Below, piece after piece: positions 53,972 through 64,000 of a stretch of DNA of 64,000 bases. Position 1 is the stretch's first letter. Every line of letters begins with the position of its first letter. The position numbers were made by a program, and so were the translations under genes. Origin of the DNA: Candidatus Zixiibacteriota bacterium (lineage in GTDB: Bacteria; Zixibacteria; MSB-5A5; WJJR01); contig JBFMGX010000004.1 in the NCBI GenBank assembly GCA_040752595.1, forward strand, positions 1 to 64,000. The letters run 5' to 3'. The notes under the pieces are model-generated. The model did not search any database and was not told the origin of the DNA. It saw nothing but the letters and a program-made list of their open reading frames with translations.

Positions 53972-54044
53972 GGGCAGTAGCTCAGCTGGGAGAGCGGTAC
54001 GTTCGCAACGTACAGGTCGGCGGTTCGATCCCGCTCTGCTCCAC
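53972..54044 (+). tRNA. tRNA-Ala (anticodon CGC)
   Basis: Acceptor GGGGCAG/CTGCTCC, D-arm GCTC/GAGC, anticodon stem GTACG/CGTAC with loop TTCGCAA (CGC), T-arm GGCGG-TTCGATC-CCGCT, discriminator A. CCA is not encoded. Confidence 0.95.
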
Positions 54045-54054
54045 AAGATTGCCA

Positions 54055-54086
54055 GCCGGGGCCCGCGTGCGGGTCCCGGCTTCTTT
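54055..54086 (+). terminator. terminator of tRNA-Ala
   Basis: Long GC stem AGCCGGGCCCGC/GCGGGTCCCGGCT with a one-base bulge, followed by TCTTT, starting 11 bp after the tRNA. Confidence 0.7.
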
Positions 54087-54100
54087 GGGTGCCAAGAGAT

Positions 54101-54128
54101 GAGGGCCGGGAGGTCTCTCCCGGCCCTC
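54101..54128. terminator. strong hairpin between tRNA-Ala and the Cys/Lys-rich gene
   Basis: Perfect 12-bp stem GAGGGCCGGGAG/CTCCCGGCCCTC with a 4-nt loop. It lies 22 bp beyond the stop of the minus-strand gene and may end its transcript, though a T run is missing. Confidence 0.5.
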
Positions 54129-54150
54129 GGTCTTGCGCCCGGCGATGGAC

Positions 54151-54558
54151 TCACTTCCTGCCGGGGTCGCTGTCCTTGGCCTTCGTGTCCGCGGCAGCGG
54201 TTGCACCGGGGCCTGCACTGACACAGCTCGCGGACGCATGCATGGGACAGGAATCACCATGGCCAAGCCCTGCCTTGCTGCTCTGCCCGGCATGGCCACC
54301 CTTGCACTTGTCCTTGCACTCGCATTTGCACTTGTCTTTGCACTCGGCCTTGCACTTGTCTTTGCACTCGGCCCTGCACTTGTCCTTGCATTCGGCTTTG
54401 CACTCGGTCTTCCCGTCGTGCTTGCACGTCTCCGCGCATTTCGCCTTGCAGTCCTTCTGGCCGGATTTCTCACAGGCCATGAGGGCCGTCGCCGAGGTGA
54501 CGAACACGGCGAACAGAAACACGAGCGCCGACGCTATGATGCGGTTCCTTAGGTTCAT
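54151..54558 (-). CDS. exported Cys/Lys-rich repeat protein
   Basis: 135 residues. Signal peptide (RNRIIASALVFLFAVFVTSA TALA-like), then about 60 residues in which Cys appears almost every fourth position: CKAKCAETCKHDGKTECKAE, CKDKCRAECKDKCKAECKDK and CKCECKDKCK. The tail is Gly/His/Ser/Ala-rich with two more Cys. About seventeen mature-part Cys and many Lys and Glu suggest binding of metal ions or clusters outside the cytoplasm, but no family is recognised. AGGAGA precedes the ATG. Another Cys/His-rich exported protein is encoded 69 bp upstream. Confidence 0.8.
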   Translation of the reverse strand: MNLRNRIIASALVFLFAVFVTSATALMACEKSGQKDCKAKCAETCKHDGKTECKAECKDKCRAECKDKCKAECKDKCKCECKDKCKGGHAGQSSKAGLGHGDSCPMHASASCVSAGPGATAAADTKAKDSDPGRK

Positions 54559-54627
54559 CTGTCTTCTCCTGAGATCGGTTTGATGCCCAACTTCATGTGT
54601 TCCCTGTCGGCATCCACAACCCGCATC

Positions 54628-55188
54628 TCATAGCCGAAGCAGGCCATTCATGAGGCAAAGTTGCCCTCCGGCGCATGCCCAGCAGAGGGTCGGCGGCGAG
54701 TGTTCATGGAGCCGAAAAAACCGGCGCTGCATGGCCAGAAGCGAAGCCGTGGCCGGCTCATCCACAGCGGTCAGGCCCGCCGCCCTGCGAATCGTCAACT
54801 CGCGCGGCGCCTCGAAGGCCAGCCGTGTGGGAAGACATCCCAGGCACTTGGTGGCGTGACCGCGGCAATGCCGCTGGGAGGATTCCTCCTGCGTGTCCGG
54901 CGAAGCACCACAATGGCTGCCCGGGCCATCCGATCGGGCCGGATGACATCCCCGAAACCCGTCGGCTCTTTGATTTCCCCCAGAACGGTCTTGAGTCCCG
55001 TGGCGGCAACCCGGTGCTGGGGCACTGTCCTGATCAGAGTGGCACGGTGCAGATTCCGTCATAGCGGCGCCATGATCCGGCCTGTCACAGGGTATTCCGC
55101 AGAAGAGGGGGAGACGTGGGGCCACCTGGAAGGCCACCAGCATCGTGGATGCCACCGCCGACAAGATGATGGTGCGGAGCCGACCCAT
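54628..55188 (-). CDS. exported Cys/His-rich protein, function unknown
   Basis: 186 residues. N-terminal hydrophobic segment (RTIILSAVASTMLVAF), then a region with many Cys and His (FCGIPC, PCHSD, GCRHG, GCHPARS, SHCGAS, RHCRGHATKCLGCLP) and a C-terminal LCWACAGGQLC. The pattern vaguely recalls DUF2946-type metal-related proteins, but I cannot assign it. It probably forms an operon with the Cys/Lys-rich gene. ATG at 55188 lacks a clear ribosome site; a TTG at 55206 is possible. A long opposite-strand frame (54661-55368) covers the same bases, but has no export or family signal and enters the SRP promoter. Confidence 0.6.
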   Translation of the reverse strand: MGRLRTIILSAVASTMLVAFQVAPRLPLFCGIPCDRPDHGAAMTESAPCHSDQDSAPAPGCRHGTQDRSGGNQRADGFRGCHPARSDGPGSHCGASPDTQEESSQRHCRGHATKCLGCLPTRLAFEAPRELTIRRAAGLTAVDEPATASLLAMQRRFFRLHEHSPPTLCWACAGGQLCLMNGLLRL

Positions 55189-55321
55189 CTGCAGTCTATA
55201 TGTCAAAATGGCGCCGATTTGTCGACAGGTTTCTTGTCGGCGGATGTCCGCGATTCCTCCATTGATCCCGCCATCTCCATCTCGCTGCGCGACGCCTCAT
55301 GGAGCCAACCGTCCATACCCC

Positions 55322-55350
55322 TTGCCCGGCGGGACTACCCATGGTATAAT
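55322..55350 (+). promoter_or_regulatory. sigma-70 promoter of SRP RNA
   Basis: TTGCCC (55322-55327), 17 bp, perfect TATAAT (55345-55350). The predicted RNA 5' end is about 6 bp further. Confidence 0.85.
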
Positions 55351-55355
55351 CACGC

Positions 55356-55628
55356 GGGTTCGTGCTAGGTGGGGAGTTAGCGGTGCCCTGTACCCGGAAC
55401 CCGCTATACCGGGGCCGAAGACCGTCCGAGGCCTCACGGCCGCCCCGATGCAGACCGGTCCAGTGGCGTTGAGGACCGGGTCTTGCGCAACGGAGAATCG
55501 CCCAACCCCGTCAGGACCGGAAGGTAGCAGCGGTAAGCGGATCGCTTCGTGTGCCGCAAGACGGCCCGGTCGGAGCCGGCTAACCGGCCGGTCGGAGCAG
55601 TCGCGGTCGACGACGGGTGCACGAACCC
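55356..55628 (+). ncRNA. ffs: signal recognition particle RNA, large bacterial type
   Basis: 273 nt. The ends pair perfectly (GGGTTCGTGC at 55356 and GCACGAACCC at 55619). The 5' part GTGCTAGGTGGGGAGTTAGC GGTGCCCTG is an Alu-type domain, and the conserved helix 8 core GTCAGGACCGGAAGGTAGCA GCGG lies at about 55509-55532. It binds Ffh and targets nascent membrane proteins. It precedes dnaX, a common order in bacteria. Confidence 0.93.
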
Positions 55629-55686
55629 AATGATTTGGATCAGGTGATTGCCCGTGCGGATTGCCGAACCACCCACCACGATGAGG

Positions 55687-55709
55687 ACAAGGGGCTTTCA
55701 GCCCCTTGT
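55687..55709. repeat. short hairpin repeat between ffs and dnaX
   Basis: ACAAGGGGCTTTCAGCCCCT TGT, matching copies at 50083 and, with longer arms, 29757 and 29803. Confidence 0.8.
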
Positions 55710-55747
55710 TGCCGCCCAGAAGGTGACCTCGCCGCCGGGGAGCTGCC

Positions 55748-57427
55748 GTGTCTGAGTACCTGGCCCTGGCCCGCAAGTGGCGCCCCCAGACCTTCGATGA
55801 CGTGATCGCGCAGCCGCAGGTCACGCAGACGCTGAAGAACGCCATCGCCGCCGGGCGCATCCATCACGCCTACCTGTTCTGCGGCCCGCGCGGTACCGGT
55901 AAGACGACCACGGCGCGCATTCTCGCCAAGGCACTCAATTGCGAGCAGGGGCCGACGCCGACCCCCTGCAATCAATGCGGCACGTGTATGGCCATTACCC
56001 AGGGGAACTGCCTCGATGTTCTGGAGATCGACGCCGCCTCCAATACGGGCATCGATGATGTGCGCGAGCTGCGGGAATCGTCGCGTCTGGTCCCGGCCGG
56101 CGCCCGGTTCAAAGTCTACATCATCGACGAGGTCCACCGTCTTTCCAAGAACGCCTTCGATGCGTTGCTGAAGACGCTGGAGGAGCCGCCGCCGTCGGTA
56201 AAGTTCATCTTTGCGACGACGGAAGTGCACGACGTGCCGCCTACGGTGCGTTCGCGCGCGCTGCGCTTCGATTTCCGCCTCATCCCGCAAGTCGCCCTGC
56301 GCGGCCAACTGGAGAAGATTGCTCAGGCGGAGGGAATCGCCGTCGAACCGGAGGCGCTCGACATCATCGCGGCCGAAGCCGCCGGTTCGCTGCGCGACTC
56401 GCAATCACTTCTGGATCAGATCGCCTCGTACGCTGGTGGGCCGATCACGGCGGCATTGACCAACGAGGCGCTCGGGCTGGTTGATTCCGACATGCTCTTT
56501 GCCCTGACCGATGCGTTCGCCGCGGCCGATGCCCAGCGGGCGCTGGATGTGATTGGCCAAGTCGCCCGTGCCGGCCGCGACCTGTCGCAATTCGTCCGTC
56601 AACTCGCCGAGCATCTCAAGCGATTGCTGTTCGCCCGGTCGCTGGGGGACGAGTACGCCGATGAGGCGTTGAATGCCGATCAGCAGGAGCGGTATCGTCG
56701 GGCATCGACCGCACGGGACGAGAATGACTGGCTGCGTCTCTTGTTGATGGCCGTCGAGTTGGCCCAGCGCGTGCGCCGTGGATCAGCCCAACCTCTCCTG
56801 GAGATCGAGATGTTCGCCATGCGCGCGGCCCGCCTCGACCGCTCGATCGATATTCGGTCGCTGGTGGAACGCTTGGAGAGGCAGACGTCGATCCCCGGCC
56901 TGGCGCGCGCCGCCGAACATGACGCCGGTCCCGCGCTCCCATTGCCAGATCGCGGTTCCGAGGATGAGAACGCCTCCACGCCTCCTCGTGACCCTGTCGC
57001 CCAGGCGCCCGCGAGTCCCCCGGTGGGGGACATGGATTTTGCACCAATTCTGGAGTCGATCTGCCACCACCGGCCGACGCTGCGCGCGGTGCTGGGACAT
57101 GCGCAGTTGGTCGAAACGGGAGCGGGCGGCTTCGAACTAAACGTCTACAACGGGTCGACCTTCCATCAACGCCAACTGGCCGAGAAGCCGGTGCGGGACC
57201 TTATCCATGCCGAGATCACCAAAGCGGTCGGCGCCGGCGCACGAATCAGTATCCACGTTAAGGAAGGACCAGCGCCCGCCCGAAGTGCACTGTCGGCGAC
57301 GGTGACCGCCCCGAGCGGCGGGCCCGAACCGGCCGGCCTGAATCGCAGCGCCCGCGACGAGAAAATCCGTTCCGATCACGCCGTTCAGGAAATCCTGCGC
57401 CGCTTCGATGGGGAAATCGTAGAATAG
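55748..57427 (+). CDS. dnaX: DNA polymerase III subunits gamma/tau
   Basis: 559 residues. Walker A GPRGTGKTT (about 47-55), zinc site CEQGPTPTPCNQCGTC, Walker B and sensor IIDEVHRLSKNAFDALLKTL EEPP, FATTEVHDVPPTVRSRA. It loads the sliding clamp. GTG start at 55748 with GGGGAG upstream. The C-terminal part is short, so it may produce a gamma-like or short tau form. First gene of dnaX-ybaB-recR. Confidence 0.96.
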   Translation: MSEYLALARKWRPQTFDDVIAQPQVTQTLKNAIAAGRIHHAYLFCGPRGTGKTTTARILAKALNCEQGPTPTPCNQCGTCMAITQGNCLDVLEIDAASNTGIDDVRELRESSRLVPAGARFKVYIIDEVHRLSKNAFDALLKTLEEPPPSVKFIFATTEVHDVPPTVRSRALRFDFRLIPQVALRGQLEKIAQAEGIAVEPEALDIIAAEAAGSLRDSQSLLDQIASYAGGPITAALTNEALGLVDSDMLFALTDAFAAADAQRALDVIGQVARAGRDLSQFVRQLAEHLKRLLFARSLGDEYADEALNADQQERYRRASTARDENDWLRLLLMAVELAQRVRRGSAQPLLEIEMFAMRAARLDRSIDIRSLVERLERQTSIPGLARAAEHDAGPALPLPDRGSEDENASTPPRDPVAQAPASPPVGDMDFAPILESICHHRPTLRAVLGHAQLVETGAGGFELNVYNGSTFHQRQLAEKPVRDLIHAEITKAVGAGARISIHVKEGPAPARSALSATVTAPSGGPEPAGLNRSARDEKIRSDHAVQEILRRFDGEIVE

Positions 57428-57480
57428 GCGGTGCGTTGGGCCGCAGCGCCGGTGATCACAGCAGTCCGTAGGAGAGACCG

Positions 57481-57795
57481 ATGGCCAATATGGAGCAACT
57501 GCTCAAGCAGGTCCGCAAGATGCAACTGGAAATGGAGAAGATCCAGGCGGCCTTGGAAAACGAGACGGTCGAGGGATCAGCCGGTGGCGGGATGGTGCGC
57601 GTTACCGTCAACGGCAAACGCGATGTCCTCGAAGTGAAGATCGCTCCCGAGGTGGTCAAGCCCGATGAAATCGAGATGCTCGAGGAATTGATCTGCGCGG
57701 CGGTCAATCAGGCCCAGAAGCGTGCCGCCGAAATGCAGGCCCGGAGCATGTCCAAATTGACCGGCGGCCTGCCGCTGCCGGGGATGGGATTCTGA
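57481..57795 (+). CDS. ybaB: YbaB/EbfC nucleoid-associated protein
   Basis: 104 residues. ANMEQLLKQVRKMQLEMEKI, then GGGMVRVTVNGKRDVLEVKI and PDEIEMLEELICAAVNQAQK. It is a small dimeric DNA-binding protein, commonly between dnaX and recR as here. GGAGAGACCG precedes the ATG. The C-terminal GGLPLPGMGF is typical. Confidence 0.95.
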   Translation: MANMEQLLKQVRKMQLEMEKIQAALENETVEGSAGGGMVRVTVNGKRDVLEVKIAPEVVKPDEIEMLEELICAAVNQAQKRAAEMQARSMSKLTGGLPLPGMGF

Positions 57796-57891
57796 TTCAC
57801 GCGGGCGAACACACAGGTTCGCCACCACGAAGACGATGACGTCCGGGTGCAGGGGCGGGCCTGCGTGCCCGCCCGTTTGTGGAAAGCTGTG

Positions 57892-58491
57892 ATGGCCAAC
57901 ACCTCCGCCACACTCGATCATCTGATCGATCAGTTCGCCAAGCTCCCCGGGATCGGCAGGAAGACTGCCTACCGGCTGGCCTACCACGTCATGCAGGCAC
58001 CGCCCGATCTGGCCCGTTCGCTGACCGAGGCGATCATCGCCGTCAAGGAGAAGATCGTCTTCTGCTCGCAGTGCTACAACATCACCGACGACGATCCCTG
58101 CGCCATCTGCCGCTCTCCGCAGCGCACGCGCTCGCTGGTCTGCGTCGTCGAGGAACCTCACGACGTGCTCGCCTTCGAGCGTGCGGGCGCCTTCCAGGGC
58201 GTCTACCACGTGCTGGGCGGCGTCTTCTCGCCGCTGGACGGGATCGGCCCGGAGGAGTTGAAGATCGCCGAGCTGGTCGCCCGCGTCAAATCCGACGGCA
58301 TCCGCGAGATCATCCTGGCGACCAACCCAACACCCGAAGGAGAGATGACCGCGAACTACCTGGCCAAAGTCCTGAAGCCGCTCGGCGTGACCGTGACCCG
58401 TATTGCCCGCGGCCTGCCGATGGGTGGCGACGTCGAATATGCCGACACCAATACCGTCATCCGCGCGTTGGAGGGTCGGACGGAGTTTTGA
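57892..58491 (+). CDS. recR: recombination protein RecR
   Basis: 199 residues. Helix-hairpin-helix FAKLPGIGRKTAYRLAYHVM, Cys4 zinc finger CSQCYNITDDDPCAIC, Toprim domain VCVVEEPHDVLAFE and LATNPTPEGEMTANYL. It works with RecFO in gap repair. ATG at 57892 follows a hairpin-like AGGGGCGGGCCTGCGTGCCC G stretch and has no clear ribosome site. An upstream in-frame start (57847) would include that stretch. Confidence 0.96.
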   Translation: MANTSATLDHLIDQFAKLPGIGRKTAYRLAYHVMQAPPDLARSLTEAIIAVKEKIVFCSQCYNITDDDPCAICRSPQRTRSLVCVVEEPHDVLAFERAGAFQGVYHVLGGVFSPLDGIGPEELKIAELVARVKSDGIREIILATNPTPEGEMTANYLAKVLKPLGVTVTRIARGLPMGGDVEYADTNTVIRALEGRTEF

Positions 58492-58498
58492 GATTGAC

Positions 58499-58568
58499 GT
58501 AGGGTGGGTGCTCTGCACCCACCGCTTGGCACGACAACGAAACGGTGGGTGCGAAGCACCCACCCTAC
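58499..58568. repeat. 70-bp inverted repeat between recR and secA
   Basis: Arms GTAGGGTGGGTGCTCTGCAC CCACCG and CGGTGGGTGCGAAGCACCCA CCCTAC. Each arm is itself a hairpin related to 29735-29755. It ends 13 bp before the secA ATG. Confidence 0.9.
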
Positions 58569-58581
58569 GATTTGGACGACC

Positions 58582-61599
<3,018 letters not shown>

Positions 61600-61603
61600 G
61601 GAA

Positions 61604-61681
61604 TAACCTCTCACTCCGGCAGCGTCCCGAACAGAGTGAAGCAGGGAGGTCGGTCCGTCCGCAGGACGGACCGGGTGAGGG
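61604..61681. repeat. interspersed palindromic repeat, family B
   Basis: AACCTCTCACTCCGGCAGCG, GAGGTCGGTCCGTCCGCAGG, GGACGGACCGGGTGAGGG. Diverged copy after secA. Confidence 0.8.
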
Positions 61682-61801
61682 ATCTTCTTCGGCCAGACAG
61701 TAATCCGCGGGTCGGGTACCCTGTGCACCTGACCGGGTTCTCCGGAGCGCAGGGCTTCTGAGCCACAGGCCTGCTCCAGCAATAGAGGTCGTGTCACAGC
61801 A

Positions 61802-61819
61802 TTTGGCAATTTTGCCAAA
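61802..61819. promoter_or_regulatory. perfect palindrome, likely operator of the ArsR-family gene
   Basis: TTTGGCAA-TT-TTGCCAAA, 8-bp arms, 30 bp before the ArsR ATG. Size, symmetry and place fit an ArsR dimer site for self-control. Confidence 0.6.
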
Positions 61820-61849
61820 CGGCCATGAGATGTCCGCGTAGAACCGGGG

Positions 61850-62203
61850 ATGGCGACCGGACCCAGACCAAAGACCGCGTCCCAGTACGCCGCCCGGGCA
61901 CGAGTCATCAAGGCGATGGCCCATCCCAGCCGCCTGCTGATCATCGATGAGTTGAACCGGGGGGAACGGTGCGTGTGTGAGCTGACCGATCTGGTCGGCG
62001 ACGACACCTCGACCGTCTCCAAGCACCTTTCGGTTCTGAAGAATGCCGGCATTGTCGGGGACGAGCGTCGCGGGGCCATGGTGTTCTACCGTCTCCGTGT
62101 GCCCTGCATCCTCAATTTCTTCGGTTGTGTCGAACGCGTCTTGAAGGAAGTGGCGAAAGACAGTACGCGGGCGGCAGGCAGGATCAGTACGCGCCGGCAG
62201 TAG
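61850..62203 (+). CDS. ArsR-family metal/metalloid-responsive repressor
   Basis: 117 residues, winged helix. The metal box ERCVCELTDLVGDDTSTVSK HLSVL contains C41 and C43 of the classic ELCVCDL motif. GIVGDERRGAMVFYRL forms the wing. It should leave DNA when bound by As(III), Sb(III) or a soft metal. It heads an operon with a small thioredoxin, a permease and an ArsF-like protein, and a palindrome lies just upstream. The ligand cannot be fixed from sequence. Confidence 0.93.
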   Translation: MATGPRPKTASQYAARARVIKAMAHPSRLLIIDELNRGERCVCELTDLVGDDTSTVSKHLSVLKNAGIVGDERRGAMVFYRLRVPCILNFFGCVERVLKEVAKDSTRAAGRISTRRQ

Positions 62204-62258
62204 CGATATCAACGGTGCCCGGTTCTGTCCCGCCGGGACGCGCGAAATGAGGTCACAC

Positions 62259-62507
62259 ATGGAAGTCAAAGTCCTTGGGCCCGGGTGCCCGAATTGCAAG
62301 CGGCTGTACGACGAGATCGAGAAAGCACTCCGGCAGCTCAGTCTCGCGGTCAAGCCGGTCAAAGTTGAGGCGATCGATGAGATCGTTGCCCTCGGGGCGA
62401 TGTCGACTCCGGCGCTCGTGATCAATGGTGAAGTCAAATCGGCCGGTCGCATTCCGAGCCAACGGGAACTCACCAGTTGGCTGGCTACAGCGGCGATACA
62501 GCAATGA
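62259..62507 (+). CDS. small thioredoxin-family protein
   Basis: 82 residues. EVKVLGPGCPNCKRLYDEIE carries the redox CPNC (C10, C13), and MSTPALVINGEVKSAGRIPS contains the cis-proline loop. This matches the thioredoxin-like small proteins often placed next to ArsP/YraQ permeases. It may supply electrons or bind metal for the permease. ATG at 62259 has GAGGT 6-10 nt upstream; the ATG at 62247 lacks one. Its stop overlaps the permease ATG by 4 nt. Confidence 0.9.
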   Translation: MEVKVLGPGCPNCKRLYDEIEKALRQLSLAVKPVKVEAIDEIVALGAMSTPALVINGEVKSAGRIPSQRELTSWLATAAIQQ

Positions 62508-63583
62508 CAGGTATTGCCGAACGGTCACACCTGGACACGGATGCCCTTCCTGCTGAAGGGGGCGGCGCAAGTGGTCGGCGGTGGGCCTGGGTGGGACCGG
62601 CGTTATTGCTATGGGTGCTGGTCTACCGCTGGCTGGAGCCTGCGGCTCGTTGGATTACGAGCAGCGCCATCGGCCTCCCGCCATCGACGCCGCTGGCGAG
62701 CGGCGTGCGTTTCTTTCTCTACGAGACACCCAAGGTCCTCATGCTCCTTGTTCTGGTCGTGTTCGGAGTGGGCGTCATCCGCACGTTCTTCTCTCCGGAG
62801 CGCACGCGGCGCATTCTCGCGGGCCGGCGCGAGACGGTCGGCAATGTGCTCGCCGGCGGTCTCGGCGTTGTCACGCCCTTCTGTTCGTGTTCGGCCGTGC
62901 CGCTCTTCCTGGGTTTCGTTGAAGCCGGGGTGCCCCTCGGCGTCACCTTCTCATTCCTCATCGCCGCGCCCATGGTCAATGAGGTCGCCGTAGTCCTGCT
63001 GTTCGGCCTCTTCGGGTGGCGTGTCGCGGGGCTGTATCTCGGCACCGGCCTTGCCCTCGCGGTTGTGGCGGGATGGGTACTGGGGCGTCTGCGCCTTGAG
63101 CGCCACATCGAATCTTGGGTCTATGCGGTCCGGGTGGGGGCGGCGGCGGAGGTCGGCGGGAATCTCACGTGGGATGATCGGTTACAGCGGGCGCTTCAGG
63201 CGGTGCGCGAGATTGTCGGCAGAGTCTGGCCCTACGTCGTCGTGGGGATTGCCGTCGGCGCCGGCATTCATGGGTATGTCCCCGAGGGCATGATGGCGGG
63301 GATCATGGGGAAATCCGCCTGGTGGTCGGTCCCGGGGGCAGTCCTGATCGGCGTGCCGATGTACTCCAATGCCGCCGCGATTGTCCCCGTTGTCCAGGCG
63401 CTACTCGGCAAAGGCGCCGCCCTCGGAACCGTGCTGGCCTTCATGATGGCCGTGATCGGTCTGTCGCTGCCCGAGACCATCATTTTGCGGAAGGTCCTGA
63501 AACCGCCGCTGATCTGCGCCTTTGTGGGCATCGTGGCCGCCGGGATTCTCATCGTCGGCTATTTGTTCAATCTTGTGTTCTAA
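62504..63583 (+). CDS. ArsP/YraQ-family permease
   Basis: 359 residues with about eight membrane helices. The family motif TPFCSCSAVPLFLGFVEAGV sits at about 125 with two conserved Cys, and the second half repeats the fold (GVPMYSNAAAIVPVVQALL). ArsP exports trivalent organoarsenicals; other members are of unknown substrate. ATG at 62504 overlaps the thioredoxin stop (ATGA). Context with ArsR and ArsF-like genes supports metal or metalloid efflux. Confidence 0.93.
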   Translation: MTGIAERSHLDTDALPAEGGGASGRRWAWVGPALLLWVLVYRWLEPAARWITSSAIGLPPSTPLASGVRFFLYETPKVLMLLVLVVFGVGVIRTFFSPERTRRILAGRRETVGNVLAGGLGVVTPFCSCSAVPLFLGFVEAGVPLGVTFSFLIAAPMVNEVAVVLLFGLFGWRVAGLYLGTGLALAVVAGWVLGRLRLERHIESWVYAVRVGAAAEVGGNLTWDDRLQRALQAVREIVGRVWPYVVVGIAVGAGIHGYVPEGMMAGIMGKSAWWSVPGAVLIGVPMYSNAAAIVPVVQALLGKGAALGTVLAFMMAVIGLSLPETIILRKVLKPPLICAFVGIVAAGILIVGYLFNLVF

Positions 63584-63603
63584 AGTGAGCGGAGGTACAC
63601 AGC

Positions 63604-64000
63604 GTGAATCCCAAACGTGTGATCACTGTCGTCCTGATGGTCTTTGTCGCCGTCAGCATCATCTGGCTGGTGGTTCGCGATGTGTCATCGCAGAAGTCTG
63701 TGCCCGCGTCTGACCAACCGTCGTCGGCCCGGCAGTTGATGGTCTACTACTTCCACCGCACCGCCCGGTGTCCAACCTGTCTGAAGATCGAGGCACTGGC
63801 CAAGCAGGAAGTCGAGGCGACCTTTGCCGCCGAATTGGCGAGCGGCCGCATGAGATTCCAGTCCATCAACGTGGAGGGCGCCGGCAACGAGCATTTCATT
63901 AAGGACTATGAACTCGTCTCGCAGGCCCTCATTCTGGTCGACTACCGCGCCGGGACGCAGCATCGTTGGAAGAACCTCGACGCGATCTGGGATCTGGTGG
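63604..64000 (+). CDS. ArsF-like thioredoxin-fold protein, partial (runs off the window)
   Basis: 132 codons seen, no stop before the end. GTG start with GCGGAGG upstream. A membrane anchor (VITVVLMVFVAVSIIWLVV) is followed by MVYYFHRTARCPTCLKIEAL, with a CPTC redox-like pair. This matches the family annotated as nitrophenyl compound nitroreductase subunit ArsF, which is commonly near ars-type permeases. It continues the ArsR operon, 20 bp after the permease stop. Likely periplasmic. Confidence 0.85.
   Translation, partial: MNPKRVITVVLMVFVAVSIIWLVVRDVSSQKSVPASDQPSSARQLMVYYFHRTARCPTCLKIEALAKQEVEATFAAELASGRMRFQSINVEGAGNEHFIKDYELVSQALILVDYRAGTQHRWKNLDAIWDLV

Noticed and set aside
54661-55368. 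A 235-residue plus-strand frame opposite the Cys/His-rich exported gene
   Set aside because: No signal or domain, and its end runs through the SRP RNA promoter and into the RNA gene.

Overview
The window is GC-rich bacterial chromosome, coding on both strands. Most genes are housekeeping or energy-metabolism genes, and almost every intergenic gap holds short palindromic repeats. Clues point to the FCB superphylum, probably an uncultured Zixibacteria-like lineage: a GWxTD-domain lipoprotein, a secreted protein ending in a FlgD/type-IX-like C-terminal domain, a TonB-dependent receptor with a carboxypeptidase-regulatory N-domain, a six-bladed-propeller lipoprotein, and pyruvate:ferredoxin oxidoreductase with an NfnAB-like pair. 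This placement is inference; no 16S rRNA gene is present.

Layout. 1-4 kb: 3' end of an IS110-type transposase gene, a large secreted protein, and a divergent pair made of a membrane thioredoxin-like protein and a small Cys-rich exported peptide. 4-9.4 kb: two-component cluster (GAF kinase, REC-GAF kinase, NtrC-type regulator). 9.5-12.4 kb: cytochrome c maturation genes ccmABCDE with a Cys-type CcmE and a 36-residue CcmD, closed by a clear terminator. 12.6-15.5 kb: membrane Ser/Thr kinase with TPRs. 16-22 kb: CDF metal transporter, tRNA-Glu, dihydroorotate-dehydrogenase-like protein and NifJ. 22.4-29 kb: def, a radical SAM/DUF2344 fusion, mtaB, miaB. 29-32 kb: tRNA-Arg, tRNA-Pro, rdgB, murI, smpB. 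32-38 kb: TonB receptor, propeller lipoprotein, tRNA-Leu, GWxTD lipoprotein. 38.5-44 kb: coiled-coil exported protein, a second NtrC-type two-component pair, and a repeat lipoprotein preceded by a sigma-54 promoter match. 44-50 kb: DUF2889 protein, queG, class I aldolase, dxs, ispH. 50.5-53.7 kb: NfnAB-like pair and peroxiredoxin. 54-61.6 kb: tRNA-Ala, two Cys-rich exported proteins, large-type SRP RNA, dnaX-ybaB-recR, secA. 61.8-64 kb: ArsR-thioredoxin-permease-ArsF-like operon behind a perfect palindrome.

Genes working together: NifJ and NfnAB would link pyruvate oxidation, ferredoxin and NAD(P)H; the ccm genes supply c-type cytochromes; dxs and ispH are the first and last MEP-pathway enzymes; SRP RNA and SecA serve export; miaB, mtaB and queG modify tRNA anticodon loops. 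The main oddity is the palindromic repeats. They fill gaps and also enter genes: mtaB carries three in frame, ispH and rdgB end inside repeats, and the GWxTD gene appears to start inside one. sigma-70-type promoters (TTGnCn, 17-18 bp, TATAAT-like) are visible upstream of tRNA-Glu, tRNA-Leu, tRNA-Ala and SRP RNA.
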